Assembly: GCF_000208745.1 (NCBI RefSeq)
Contig: NC_030859.1
Span: 221,496-285,495, forward strand
DNA from: Theobroma cacao
Taxonomy: Eukaryota > Streptophyta > Magnoliopsida > Malvales > Malvaceae
Reading direction: 5' to 3'
Length of the DNA: 64,000 bases
The position numbers and the translations under genes are program-made. Positions 12,684 to 24,531 of this stretch are shown in pieces. The stretch's first letter is position 1. Every line of letters starts with the position of its first letter. Under the pieces are notes generated by a model, which made no database searches, was not told where the DNA came from, and was given only the letters and a program-made list of their open reading frames with translations.

Positions 12684-13305
12684 NNNNNNNNNNNNNNNNN
12701 NNNNNNNNNNNNNNNNNNNNNNNNNNNNNNNNNNNNNNNNNNNNNNNNNNNNNNNNNNNNNNNNNNNNNNNNNNNNNNNNNNNNNNNNNNNNNNNNNNNN
12801 NNNNNNNNNNNNNNNNNNNNNNNNNNNNNNNNNNNNNNNNNNNNNNNNNNNNNNNNNNNNNNNNNNNNNNNNNNNNNNNNNNNNNNNNNNNNNNNNNNNN
12901 NNNNNNNNNNNNNNNNNNNNNNNNNNNNNNNNNNNNNNNNNNNNNNNNNNNNNNNNNNNNNNNNNNNNNNNNNNNNNNNNNNNNNNNNNNNNNNNNNNNN
13001 NNNNNNNNNNNNNNNNNNNNNNNNNNNNNNNNNNNNNNNNNNNNNNNNNNNNNNNNNNNNNNNNNNNNNNNNNNNNNNNNNNNNNNNNNNNNNNNNNNNN
13101 NNNNNNNNNNNNNNNNNNNNNNNNNNNNNNNNNNNNNNNNNNNNNNNNNNNNNNNNNNNNNNNNNNNNNNNNNNNNNNNNNNNNNNNNNNNNNNNNNNNN
13201 NNNNNNNNNNNNNNNNNNNNNNNNNNNNNNNNNNNNNNNNNNNNNNNNNNNNNNNNNNNNNNNNNNNNNNNNNNNNNNNNNNNNNNNNNNNNNNNNNNNN
13301 NNNNN
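12684..13305. other. Assembly gap (622 N)
   Basis: A run of N interrupts the AT-rich part of the NLR1-NLR2 spacer. By comparison with 22240 onward, the ancestral spacer continues without a gap; the hidden sequence probably includes the other end of the element described at 13396-13650. Confidence 0.99.
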
Positions 13306-13395
13306 ATTACATTATACTTTTTATAAAATAAAAAATTTTATTAAAATAATTATTTAAAATTATTTATATAAGGTTAAAATAGTTTTTAATTATTA

Positions 13396-13650
13396 ATTTT
13401 TAAGAGGTTAATAAATGTATCACGTATACACGTTTAAACATGATAACACGATTAAACACGAAAACACGATTAAGTAAACGTGTTTAAACGTGTTTGTCAT
13501 GTCTGACACATTAAGACATGAAAATTTCGTGTCTTAACATGTCAGATACGATTAGACACGAAACACGTTAAGGCTAAATCCAAAACCTGTTTAACTCGTA
13601 TCTTCTCGTGTGGTGTTAACGTGTCGTGTACAAAATTACCAAATCTAGTG
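13396..13650. mobile_element. Probable non-autonomous DNA transposon remnant (hAT-like)
   Basis: The stretch is dense in degenerate ACACG/CGTGT words on both strands (for example AACACGATTA and CGTGTTTAAACG) and ends GTGTCGTGTAC. Such ends are familiar from plant hAT-like non-autonomous elements. The corresponding place in the NLR2 spacer (about 22500) lacks it, so it is an insertion specific to this unit. The left end is hidden in the gap, so inverted termini and target duplication cannot be verified. Confidence 0.4.
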
Positions 13651-15217
13651 ATCTGCTATATACCAAAATGCTCCATCTTTTCATCTAGATTTAAACTTAA
13701 GTATAAGCAATTTCTTTCTTTCTTTTTTTATATCTAATATAGAATATAATTATTCTATTTTTATAATTAACTATATTTAATTTTACAAAAACGAAAAGAA
13801 TGACAAGAGAGAGGCTTTCTTTAAAATTATAACAATAAATAAAAAAGAGAGTGGTGTGAATAAAAATACATGAGACTTTAGAGTTCAATCTCTTTCGATC
13901 CCCATTGGTCAGCGAGCTTAACATGATTCTTCTCCTTTTAAACCATTTCAATTGTAAGTCCATATTCACTTATCATGAACTCTTACTCACCGAATCCCCA
14001 CTCTCTTATGATGACGTGGTCAAATCTAAAAGCAGCTTTAAGTCTTCTTTTTATATATGTTATAGATTACTTATGCGAAATTCCCTGGAATTTGCTTTTG
14101 GTTTTCTCATCTAGCAATTGTGTGGAATTTGCTCTTTCTTGACCCTTGGATGTGGAAGATTAATAATAAAAAAAGACTACTTGAGTCGCTAGTCGTGTGT
14201 GGTACCGTAAGAGAGAATATACGAGCATGGAAATTACACCCAAAGCCCTGCTTTCCATAGCTATATCCCCTTCATTTCCCAAGCCAAAACAGCCCCTCCC
14301 TGTTTAAGTTTTTAAAGTGAATGAATTTAGAGAGAGAAAGCTTGTGAAAACGATGAACCAGCTGAGAGAGAAAGAGCATTTGCTTGGTATCTCCCTTATG
14401 AAAGGCATAACCCGAGTACATGAGAGAGACAAAGATTCATCAACATTAAAAAAACAAAACAGCCAATGACAGAAGCGGACACGGCGACGCGCACCACACC
14501 ACAACACGTGGATAGTAGACAAAAGCCACAAAATGGTAACGCAGCAAATGTTAAAAGGAATAAAGCATGATAGCTAAACGGTGCCGCATTAATCTCCCCT
14601 AAAATGGATCACGTGGAACTGCACACCTGACTTCTTCTCCTTCACCAATTCGAACCCTATTTTGGCGCGAACCTCCATAGCTATCAGAGGGCGCAAACGC
14701 TGTTGTTAAGACACAACTCAATTTCAACACTCCCCTTTAATCAAATCACGACCAATCTTCTTCTCTTTTAATAACAACCATTTTACGTTCATGATGTTGC
14801 AACTTTTGTGCCCAAATGGTTGAAATGCTATCATGGCTGATTCAAACACCATGTCACACAATAATGCCAAAGAACAAACCAAAAATCACTGTTTTCAGAG
14901 ACATACTCTTCCTTTTTTATAAGATAACTAATTTCACTGTTCTAATCAATATTAACTTCGAGTTTCTTAATTATTAATCTTTAGCCAGTATTCAGAGACA
15001 TACCTTTAGCCAGTTTCTAAGGTAATGTTGGCACTACCATCAGTTTTGATCCTTAAAATCTGGATTTTAAACTTCAAAGTAGGATCCCTTAATTATAAAC
15101 ACATTTCACTGCATTCAAATAGATATCCACGTTATTAAACTTCAATGATTTTGTTTGTTTGTCCGTGAAACAAAGCCAGACAAAGATAAAAGTAGCCCAA
15201 GTTGTAACTTTGAGGCT

Positions 15218-15591
15218 TTAACATTGACGGTAGATACAAGTTTTACTCGTGAAGCAAACCCCATAAACTGGAGCTCCATATTTCCCAGTTCTCCCAAAAT
15301 GCTGAATGCAAAGATTATTGCATTCATCTTGTGTGCAGCCTGGATTTGGAAATGACTGCTCACACTCTCAGCTCTGTCCCATCATCAGCTGATTGCCTGT
15401 AATCATAAAACACACGTCTGATTAATGATTAATCTGCACACCATTCAAAGGCTCATTTCTTTACAGTTCTATCCTACTTTTGTTTTTTAATGCTAAAGGG
15501 CTGCATAGATTTAGTGAATAATGGAAACCTTACCAAAAGAAAGTAACAGAAGCAGTAAAACGGCGGAGAAGGAGAAGGAGAAGCTCCTCAT
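15218..15591 (-). CDS. Candidate defensin-like cysteine-rich peptide gene, copy 1 (possibly a pseudogene)
   Basis: Small two-exon gene candidate in the spacer between NLR1 and NLR2. Exon 1 (15591-15534) encodes MRSF followed by a hydrophobic, leucine-rich segment, a good secretion signal. It ends in phase 1 at a GTAAGG donor. After an intron ending TTACAG (exon 2 from 15396) a cysteine-rich frame runs to a TAA at 15218. The seven cysteines have spacing x8, x4, x3, x17, x5, x4 and include a GVC...C gamma-core-like motif. Read through the TTACAG acceptor, an in-frame TGA (15368-15370) precedes the first cysteine. A weaker AG acceptor just after it would bypass the stop in the correct phase. Signal-peptide exon, phase-1 intron and cysteine exon are typical of plant defensin-like genes. 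Function, expression and integrity are unproven. Confidence 0.42.
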
Positions 15592-16726
15592 GGCTTCAAT
15601 TTGTTTTGTCTGTGGCAGTGCGTTGGTTCAAGACTACAGGGACCGTATGGTTTCTGCTATTTAAAAGAAGTTGAGAATGTAAGATTCATTGCTTGGAATT
15701 CTAAGTTCTTGTTGCTTTTGACATAAAAGGGAAGATATATGCTGGATCAAGGTTGTTTTCTTCGATTATATCCAACAAATATAGTTGTAAAATTCATCAT
15801 ACATGGAAGTTGAATTATAGTGATTACTCGTATATGGTCAGACACCTGAATTTCCAACTAGAAAAATAGTAAAAACTTGTGTTGAGCCTAAGACAGTAAA
15901 TTACAAAGATTCACAATGACATAACAACTAAAGCAAAAAAAAACAATGTCCAATGATCACAAAGTAAATTTGGGTCTTATGTTTCTTATAACAGATATGG
16001 TAGAATGCATCACCAAATGCAAAAATGCCTCTGATAGAAGATATGAACTCACTTGAACTGCCATCAGCAGCTCTCAAATTAAAAACAAATGTTCATAGAC
16101 CTGGAAGCTCTCAAATTGCATGCCAAGATGGATTTTGAAAAAATAATAAATGAATGAGCAAAGGAATAGAACTTCCAAACAATGATTTGGAAGTTCAACT
16201 TCATGCCAGAAAAACAGAGCCAAATGCAATTGTACTAAACAAATACAACTTCAGCAGCCTCACACTTTCCTGGTCTTTTTAACCTTTTCTTGTTTTCTTT
16301 CTTCTAAATAAAAGAAAAAAAAAAAGAAATACAGAAAAACCTATTAAGATTAGGGCATTCTTTATGGAAAGATAAAAATATAAAAACATACTGATTAAGT
16401 TAAAGCTGTTACTGATAGACTAGCCAATTAAGGAATATCACACAATAAAAGTTCAAAATGATGCATGCAGTAAATTAGGAGAAAGAAGAAAAAAGAATTA
16501 AGCAATTGAGCTATTACACTAAAAAGAAATGCGAAAATAAACTCCACTGAAAGGCCTCAATAATGTTCATGAAAGAACTTTTAAAACAAAAAATATATAG
16601 TAAATAAAGATATACATTATAGACAAAACTCAAAAGTATACGAAATGAAACGAATGATTAACAAATGTTATTATGTAGAGTGCAGATGGGATACCTGAGC
16701 CAAATGAATTCTCTGAGACATTGAGT
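15592..16726. other. Spacer between the defensin-like candidate and NLR2; no gene seen
   Basis: This would hold the promoter of the defensin-like candidate and the 3' flank of NLR2. It is collinear with 32131-33461. No coding segment is conserved between the two copies. Confidence 0.6.
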
Positions 16727-19700
16727 TTAGGCGATGATGACTTGACCATCAATTGTTATCGATGGGATGTGGGAAATCTTGGCCCAATCTTTACCCTTCT
16801 CCTTTTGGCAACGTTTTGTCAGCAATGGACAGTCGGAAATGGATATAGAAGAAAGGGAGACAGGGAGCCCCTCTGGTGGCATGGATTGGAGCTTTGGGCA
16901 AAAATTGATGTCCAATTCCTGAATAGAGGTAAGGTGTTGAAGCCCTTTGTAGTCCAAAGTCTTGAGATTTGGAAGCCACGAAATGTGAAGATTGGTAATA
17001 GTGGATGGCAGCAGCTGCTCATCCGGAAAGAACTCCATATCTCCTCCACTCATTTTGAAATATGTAAGACAGCGGAGTTTGTGCAATCCCCATCCCATTC
17101 GACCAGCAATAAGTTTATTACAACAACTAATATCAAGAAATTGTAAGTTGAATGGCAAGCCCCCTTCTGGAAATGACTCAATCTCTGAACAATTCGCTAC
17201 AGACAAATAGTCGAGGGATGGGAGAAGGGAGTGCATTTGCTCGGGGAGTGACTTTAAATTTTTGCAATTGAAGAGATAAAGCATTGTCAAATTAGGGGCA
17301 GATAATCCTCCTTTGGGAAAAGATACAAAATTAGGACAGTCGAATATATTTATAGAATGGAGAGATGGGAGATGCTGGTGAGGTCCCTCTAATGCAGAAA
17401 ACGACTTGATGTTTGTACAAAGCGAGAAGTTCAAGCTATTTAGGTTAGGAAAAGAGCCTAATGAGAATGATTCTAGTGAATCAAGGGCATTCAACACGTT
17501 CAAATTTTGTAGAGATGTGCACAAGAGGATTCTAGAAAAATCAAACTCACCGCAGTTATTAATCATCAATCTCTTCAAGGAAACAGGTAGACGACCTTCA
17601 GGAAGGGACTTAAGAGAAGCACAACTTCCAATAGACAATCCTTCAAGACGAGTGCAGTGCTGCAGCATCAGCTCCAGTGAGGAATCTTGGACACTGCAAT
17701 TTTCAACTGCTAAATTTTGCAGCTCTGTTGGTAGTGCCTGCAGCTGCATTTTATCACAATTCACTAATTTCAGTTCATGCATGTCAGGCGCCCTCGAGAG
17801 AGCACTACCAAGCGTCTCACAATTTTCAATCCTAAATTTCCTTAGAAGAGGAAGTGTTTTAGGCAGATCTCCCTTCAGCTTGGGACAATCTATTATGTAC
17901 AGTTCTTGCAGACTACAGAAAGTTCCATTTTCATCTCCCAAACACAACCATTTTTTCCACTCCGGCATGTTCTCGAACCTCAGTATTTCAAGTGAGTCAA
18001 AGGACTTCATACTAGAACCATTCCCATAGAACTCAGAACCTACTGCAGTTACTCGAGGAAATCCTCTGAGAGACAGGTTCTTCAAAGACCGTAGATGTCC
18101 AAGTGCTGGCAAGGACAAGCAATGCTCACAATTGCCCAATTCCAAGGATACAATTTTTGAAAAGGAATGATCTCCCACCCATTCTGGAAATTGTGTACCC
18201 CCATAATAGAAAATTTTGAGGTGTTCCAGATCTGGAGAAGGCTGTAGTTGCTCAAGTACATTTCTTTGATGATCCAAGTCTTCATGAGGCACACACTTAG
18301 GTACTTCTACCTCTCTTTCCATGAACAAAGGCACAACAAACATATCCTTAGAATAATCTTCAATTTCATCTCCCCAACTCAACACTAACCCCTGCAGTTT
18401 CTTCTTACCCTTCAAATCGGCCTTCAAAGCATCTCCAGAACAACCAACATTTTGCAAATTCAAAATGGAAAGGGTTCCGTGAAGATGTTGGAGCTCCCCT
18501 AACTCACTGATGCTGGACCCACTGTGTTTGCCTACAACAAATGTAGTTAACTTGTGCAAATCTTTTAGTTTGCCCATATGTGCTGGCATCTGTTTCAACT
18601 TTGTGCCTCTAAGATCAAGATGTTGCAAATTGATTAACCTTCCCAATTTGGTAGGCAACTCAACAAGGTCGCAGCAATAGGATAGTAATAGAATTTGCAA
18701 ATGAAACAAATGACTCACTGATTCAGGCAATTTTTTTATGTAAGTATAAGAGAGATCAAGATAACGTAGTAGTTTCAAATTGCCAATCGAATTCTGCAAC
18801 ATGTGGATATTCCAATAAGAAGATAAAGAGAGCACTCTTAAGCACCCCAACTTGGGCAGCAAATCATGCGTTATAATGTCACTAACATACCTGTTCAGCC
18901 AATTCCACGGACCTCTGTCTACAGGCAGAAAAGTTCGTAAATGCTTGGCTTCATTCAAGGCCTCAAATTTTTTAGATGTATCATATCTTTTCACCAGATA
19001 AGAGAAATGACGAGTCTTTTCATTAATTTCACAAGAGCCATCATCCTCTAACCTTGCAAAAAATTTCCCCGATACACTTTCAGCCAAGTCATGCATTAGG
19101 TCATGCATAACAAACCTTGTTCCTGAAAAACCAATTGATCGCTGAAAAAATGACCTTGACGCAAGCTCATCAAAGTAGTAAGCACCTACCTCTTCCAACA
19201 TCTTACCATTTCCTTTGGTGCCGTCTAATAAGCCTTCTCCCATCCACAATAGAACTAATTTTTCCCTTTGGAATTCATAATCCTTGGGGAAAAGTGAACA
19301 GAATGCAAAGCATGGTTTTAGATACGAAGAAAGATAGTGATAACTCAACCTTAGGGCTGGAAGAATGTCACTTTCATCATCTGAAAACTCCCAAATATCA
19401 TTCTTCAATATCTTTTCCCATTCCCTGGCATCAACTTTCATGCGTAACAGACCCCCAAGGGTTTTTATGGCTAAAGGTAGGCCTTTGCACTTTTTCACAA
19501 TTTCTCTACCCATGGCTTCTAATTCAGGATGAATAGTGGTATTTCCACTACCGCTGCACACATGCTTGATGAATAAGGACCAGCAATCTTTCTCCGATAA
19601 CAGCTTTAGATTATAACTTGACGTTGTAGTTCTCATGACAGATGCAACACCTTCGTCACGAGTTGTCACGATGATCTTACTACCCTCTGCCGCAGACTTA

Positions 19701-20587
19701 AGAGGGCGTTTCAGTGCTTCCCAATCATCATATTTCTTGTTCCAAACATCATCTAGAACAAGAAGAAATTTCCTTCCCTGAAGTCTCTCCTTTAAATGAA
19801 TCTGGAGCTGATTAAGGTCCTTTATATCACAAGTAGCGGAAGTGAGCCCTTCAATGATGATTCTTGTTAACCTGTACATATCAAATTCTTCTGTGACACA
19901 TACCCATACTTTGAGCTCAAACCACTCTCTCACTGTGCTGTCATTGTAGACAAGCTGAGCAAGAGTGGTCTTTCCAAGCCCACCCATGCCCACAATAGTA
20001 ATCACTCCTAACTCATGGCAACTTGCATCATCTGAAAGCAGCATCTTAATTAGAGCTTCTCTATCATCAGTCCTACCATACACTTCAGATTCATCTACCA
20101 AAGAGGTGGTTGGTAATTTTGGTGATGGTTTTTTTCCGACATCATTTCTCAGGCCAAGGGTATCAGTTTGCTTTGCAATGTCATCTAGCCTGTTAAGGAT
20201 CGCTTCCAACTTTCGCTCCATCCTCTTAGTAAATGGATTAGGAAAAGAGAAACAGTTCCTTACCAGAGGTGTACAGCTAGTTTGAGGTTCTTCTTTCAGC
20301 TTGCGTGACAAAGTGAACGATTCAATCTCCTCCAATAGGTCCTCTGCATCATAGACAGCATCTTTAAGCTCATCGAGCCACTCTTGCACAGCCCGATTTT
20401 TCATCTGCTTTTCCTCTGCATCAATCAGCACTGCCTGAACAGGCAACAGGGTTCTCTTCAGTTTGTGCAGCAGTTCATCATTGAGTTGTCTATTGCTGAA
20501 GAAGTTCAAAACCTCACGAGATGCCATTCTTTCCAACAACACCTGAAGGAAAGTAGACAGAAATGCTCCTCCTACCAATTCAGCCAT
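16727..20587 (-). CDS. NLR2: intact CC-NBS-LRR disease resistance protein (RPP13-like 1 type)
   Basis: Cytoplasmic immune receptor expected to sense pathogen effectors and trigger defence. Single exon, 1286 aa. The Rx-N coiled-coil domain covers about residues 1-150 and has DAVYDAEDLLEEI at 77-89. The NB-ARC domain has the P-loop GMGGLGKTT at 200-208, kinase-2 LLVLDDVW at 275-282, RNBS-B IIVTTRD at 305-311, GLPLA at 369-373, CFAFCSLFP at 426-434 and MHD at 494-496. A long series of LRRs, many with CxxL-type repeats, runs to the C terminus. All nucleotide-binding motifs look intact. I chose the start at MAELVGG because the paralogues share it; an in-frame ATG lies 18 codons upstream. Compared with NLR3 it carries an extra acidic/hydrophobic stretch of about 20 residues in the LRR region (near 18300-18360). 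The specificity is unknown. Confidence 0.95.
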   Translation of the reverse strand: MAELVGGAFLSTFLQVLLERMASREVLNFFSNRQLNDELLHKLKRTLLPVQAVLIDAEEKQMKNRAVQEWLDELKDAVYDAEDLLEEIESFTLSRKLKEEPQTSCTPLVRNCFSFPNPFTKRMERKLEAILNRLDDIAKQTDTLGLRNDVGKKPSPKLPTTSLVDESEVYGRTDDREALIKMLLSDDASCHELGVITIVGMGGLGKTTLAQLVYNDSTVREWFELKVWVCVTEEFDMYRLTRIIIEGLTSATCDIKDLNQLQIHLKERLQGRKFLLVLDDVWNKKYDDWEALKRPLKSAAEGSKIIVTTRDEGVASVMRTTTSSYNLKLLSEKDCWSLFIKHVCSGSGNTTIHPELEAMGREIVKKCKGLPLAIKTLGGLLRMKVDAREWEKILKNDIWEFSDDESDILPALRLSYHYLSSYLKPCFAFCSLFPKDYEFQREKLVLLWMGEGLLDGTKGNGKMLEEVGAYYFDELASRSFFQRSIGFSGTRFVMHDLMHDLAESVSGKFFARLEDDGSCEINEKTRHFSYLVKRYDTSKKFEALNEAKHLRTFLPVDRGPWNWLNRYVSDIITHDLLPKLGCLRVLSLSSYWNIHMLQNSIGNLKLLRYLDLSYTYIKKLPESVSHLFHLQILLLSYCCDLVELPTKLGRLINLQHLDLRGTKLKQMPAHMGKLKDLHKLTTFVVGKHSGSSISELGELQHLHGTLSILNLQNVGCSGDALKADLKGKKKLQGLVLSWGDEIEDYSKDMFVVPLFMEREVEVPKCVPHEDLDHQRNVLEQLQPSPDLEHLKIFYYGGTQFPEWVGDHSFSKIVSLELGNCEHCLSLPALGHLRSLKNLSLRGFPRVTAVGSEFYGNGSSMKSFDSLEILRFENMPEWKKWLCLGDENGTFCSLQELYIIDCPKLKGDLPKTLPLLRKFRIENCETLGSALSRAPDMHELKLVNCDKMQLQALPTELQNLAVENCSVQDSSLELMLQHCTRLEGLSIGSCASLKSLPEGRLPVSLKRLMINNCGEFDFSRILLCTSLQNLNVLNALDSLESFSLGSFPNLNSLNFSLCTNIKSFSALEGPHQHLPSLHSINIFDCPNFVSFPKGGLSAPNLTMLYLFNCKNLKSLPEQMHSLLPSLDYLSVANCSEIESFPEGGLPFNLQFLDISCCNKLIAGRMGWGLHKLRCLTYFKMSGGDMEFFPDEQLLPSTITNLHISWLPNLKTLDYKGLQHLTSIQELDINFCPKLQSMPPEGLPVSLSSISISDCPLLTKRCQKEKGKDWAKISHIPSITIDGQVIIA

Positions 20588-23500
20588 AGTTTCTTCTTTG
20601 GTATGGAAGTGATTGTGATGAGAAGGTGAAAGCAAATGCAATCGATGGGGAAGAAAGGGGAAAACTTATGATCAGGTTCTGTTGCTCAAAGTCCCTGGTG
20701 TGTTGTGGAAGGATACACAAACTTCAACTGATTTTTCAAATTGAAAGCTAAAAAATTATTTCCAACAAGATTAGACATGGCATATTATTTGCAAGGAGTG
20801 GGCCACAGAACTTTATTTGCTTTCGGTGCATGGGATTAAAAATAAACACATGCAAAAAATTCATGAGATATACAAACATACCCAAAAAATTCGATGAAGT
20901 TTAGATTAAAAATAATATTTCAATTTAATTAAATCTCATAGCCTTGCTTTTGTAATGTTGGGAATATCATTAGCTTTGATCCTTAAAATCTTAATTTCAA
21001 ACTTCGAAGTAGGTTCCTTTAATTATAAACACATTTCACTGCATCCAAATAGAAATTAACCCACTTTATTAAACTTCAATGCTTTTTTCATTATTAAAAA
21101 GGACCAGTAATAAAAATGACCTCAAGATAAATAAGTAAATGTTGAGAGGATCTGTCTTCATTATTAAAAGAAAAGAAAAGTTAAACATGGAATAGTTTTT
21201 GGTGTTAGGTTTGCTCTTCAAATAATGGTGGTTGAGAGCCCAGAAATGACAAGAAAATGAGAACATGGAGCTCTCATCTTTTCCATCAGATAAGACATTT
21301 AATATTCAGTCCAAGGAGTGGACCACAGAACTTTATCTGTGCAAATACATCTGTCTGTCTTCGATGAGGAGCTGTATTGGAAGGTTCTGAGTGGATGGTC
21401 TATGAATGGACACAGAAGGGCGACCAACTATAATGGCGCTTGGTGAGGAAATTGATTTCAGGTTCAGTGCAATTTGCTTTTGGTTTTCTTGTCAATTTCA
21501 CTAGAGTGGTGCCCCGTTATGCGTGGGTGTATTTTTAATAAAAAATAATTTAGAATTACATAACATCATAAATAAAAATAATAATAGCAAAAAGAGGGTA
21601 ATTTTAATTTCGAAAAATTATAAATAATAATAATAATAATAATAAATTAAAAATAATTATTTTAAAATATCAATATTTTAAAAATATTTTCTTATATCTT
21701 ATCAAGCAAATTTTTTTATTTAAATAATTTTTAATTGTTAATTTTTAAAAACNTTTAATATATGTTATATTAATATAATCATATTTTGTTAATTACGATG
21801 ATTCTAATAGAGAAATTAAATTAAAATTAAGAAAATTTAATATATTGAAAGTCATTATTCATAAACTACATAATTTATATAAGTAGCCAAATAAAAAAAG
21901 CTACATAATTTATATAATAAAATTATTAGAATAAAATGAATATTTTTTGGAAAGTCAAAATAAAATGAATATTAATTACGCATATTAAAATTTTCTTAAT
22001 TTTAATGATGAAATTTTGTAAATTATCTTCAATTTTAATTACTACGTTTTTATCTTATACCTTTATAATTATTTAGAATTAATCCACTAAAAATAATTTT
22101 GCGATCCCCCAATAATTTTAGTAAGTCATTATTAACTTTATTCAATTAATTATTTTATTTTTTATTACTTATCCAAAAAATAATTTCATTGTTTTATTCT
22201 TATCTCTTTTTTAAATTAATTTTATAAATTTAATTCATACATAAAAAAATTACATAAATAAAATAAATTGAATAAGCTTAAAACTAAACCAATTTGGATT
22301 TGGGTGAATCCGACTCACCTCTTCCTTTTATTTTTTCTTATCCATAAAACAACAATATAGAAGTAACGTTCTTTGCATATGTTTTATTTATATGTTGTGC
22401 AACATTACGCAAATTAAGACCTACAAATGAAATATTACTGCACCCTTGGAACCTGCAGCATTTGCAGAAGTAGTGGTCCAAATCTATTTGGATAATATCG
22501 ATGATCTGGTATATACCAAAATGCTCTATCTTTTCATCTAGATTTAAACTTAAGTATAAGTAATTTCTTTCTTTCTTTTTCTATATTTAATATAGAATAT
22601 AATTATTCTATTTTTATAATTAACTCTATCTAATTATCCAAAAACAGAAGTAATGACAAGAGAGAGAGCCTTTCATGAAAACTATAATAGTAAATAAAAG
22701 AGGGAATGGCATAATTAGAAATAGATGAGACCCCAAAGTTCAATCTCTTCCAATCTTTATTGGTTAGCAAGCTTAACATGATTCTTCTCTTTTTAGACCA
22801 TTTCAATTGTAAGCCCATATTCACCTATCATGAACTCTTACTCACTGAATCTCCACTTTCTTATGGTGACATGGTCAAATCCAGAAACAGCTTAAGATCT
22901 TCTTTTTATATAGGTTATAGATTCCATCTGCGAAACCCTAAAATTTGCTTTTGGTTTTCTCATCTAGCAATTGTGTGGAATTTGCTCTTTATTGACCTTT
23001 GGATATGGAAGATTAATAATAAAAAAAAAAGACAACTTGAGTCACTAGTCGTGTATGGTATCGTAAGAGAAGATATACGAGCATGGAAATTACATCCAAA
23101 GCCTTGCTTCCCATAGGTATATCCCCTTAATTTACCAAACTAAAACAGCTGCTCCCTGTTTAAGTTTTTAAGGTGAATGAATTTAGAGAGAGAAAGCTTG
23201 TGAAAACGATGAACCAGTTGAGAGAGGAAGAGCATTTGCTCGGTATCTTCACTTGTATTTCATTTCCTTCCCTTATGAAAGGCATAACCCGAGTACATGA
23301 GAGAGACAAAGATTCATCAACATTAAAGAAACAAAACAACCAATGACGGAGGCGGACACGGCGACGCGCACCACACCACAACACGTGGATAGTATACAAA
23401 AGCCACAAAACGGCAACGCAGCAAATGTTAAAAGGAATAAAGCATGAAAGCTAAACGGTGCCGCATTAATCTTCCCTAAAATGGATCACATGGAACTCCA

Positions 23501-24008
23501 CACGTGACTTCTTCTCCTTCACCAATTCGAACCCAATTTTGGCGCGAACCTGCATAGCTATCAGAGGGCACAAACATCGTCGTTAAGACACAACTCAATT
23601 TCAACACCCCCCTTTAATCAAATCACGACCAATCTGCTTCCCTTTGAAATGCTATCATGGCTGATTCAAACACCATGTCACACAATAAGGCTCAAGAACA
23701 ATCCAATAATTACTGTTTTCAGAGACATACTCTTCCTTTTTTATAAGATAATTAATTCCACTATTTTCATCAATATTAACTTCGAGTTTCTTAATTATTA
23801 ATCATTAACCAGTTTTCGGAGACATACCTTTAGCCAGTTTCTAATGTAATGTTGGCACTATCATCAGTTTTGATACTTAATATCTTGATTTTAAACTTCA
23901 AAGTAAGATACTTTAATTATAAACACAGTTCACTGCCTCCAAATAGAAATCCACTTTATTATACATCAATAACTTTGTTTGTTTGTCCTAGAAACAAAGC
24001 CAGACAAA
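20588..24008. other. NLR2 upstream spacer; no gene seen
   Basis: This is the 5' flank of NLR2, collinear with the NLR1 upstream region. It contains a single N at 21753. The collinearity stops at 24008 inside what would be the defensin-like exon 2 region, so that small gene is absent here. Confidence 0.7.
21660..24008. repeat. NLR spacer repeat, copy 2
   Basis: Collinear with 12115-15190 and 29538-31735. It lacks the hAT-like insertion and keeps one G-box (23382-23387); the second G-box has changed to CACATG. The right edge at 24008 is a breakpoint against unrelated sequence. Confidence 0.85.
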
Positions 24009-24531
24009 TATTGCCACGTCCCCAGACTTGAGGCACAACAGACACCGCACACCTGCAAGATAAACCCTACAAGCATGCAAGGCTCAAAACATATATCTTA
24101 ACCAACTAACTAAACGGGTCAAATATATTTATGAAATAGAATAATTCTCAAATTTATGGTACTGAGATAAAATCCTGAACAAACAATTTAAGGTAACAAA
24201 AGGTTCATAACATTTAAACAATTCTGAAGCGAACTAACACCATATACTAGCCTATGAAATGTCACTCCTTGAAGTTTTTCACGTGTTTGACCAAATCACA
24301 ACCTGAAAAAAAAAAAGTGAAGGAAGGAGTGAGTCAAATAGCTCAGCAAGTGACTAACATCCCTTCAGCTGGATTAAGCTTGCACAGAACATTTAGGCTA
24401 AGAACTTTTATTCTCATATAAATATCAAAAACAAAATTTTGGATAATCTAATTCAAATAACAAAACTATCTAAATTTCAAAATTTTAAATTAATGGATAA
24501 ATACGATTTCACAATTATTGCAGATTGTAAT
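24009..24531. other. Unidentified sequence left of the gypsy element
   Basis: This non-collinear segment is not shared with the other spacers. Together with 27746-29537 it would be continuous if the gypsy element were removed. It has the look of a decayed retroelement LTR or untranslated region, but I cannot name the family. Confidence 0.4.

Larger units (their letters stand above)
12115..15190. repeat. NLR spacer repeat, copy 1
   Basis: AT-rich stretch plus a conserved non-coding block, collinear with 21660-24008 and 29538-31735. It contains the gap and the hAT-like insertion. The block near 14280-15100 carries a G-box CACGTG at 14505-14510 and another at 14610-14615. No conserved protein is apparent. 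Confidence 0.85.

Noticed and set aside
14304..14531. Minus-strand frame starting MWLLSTIHVLWCG, repeated at 23160-23408 and 30713-31087.
   Set aside because: It recurs only because the spacer is duplicated. Its length changes between copies, and it has no domain or splice structure.
14646..14662. TTCGAACC-type motif as part of a tRNA gene.
   Set aside because: No acceptor stem or anticodon arm could be folded around it; no tRNA gene was found in the window.
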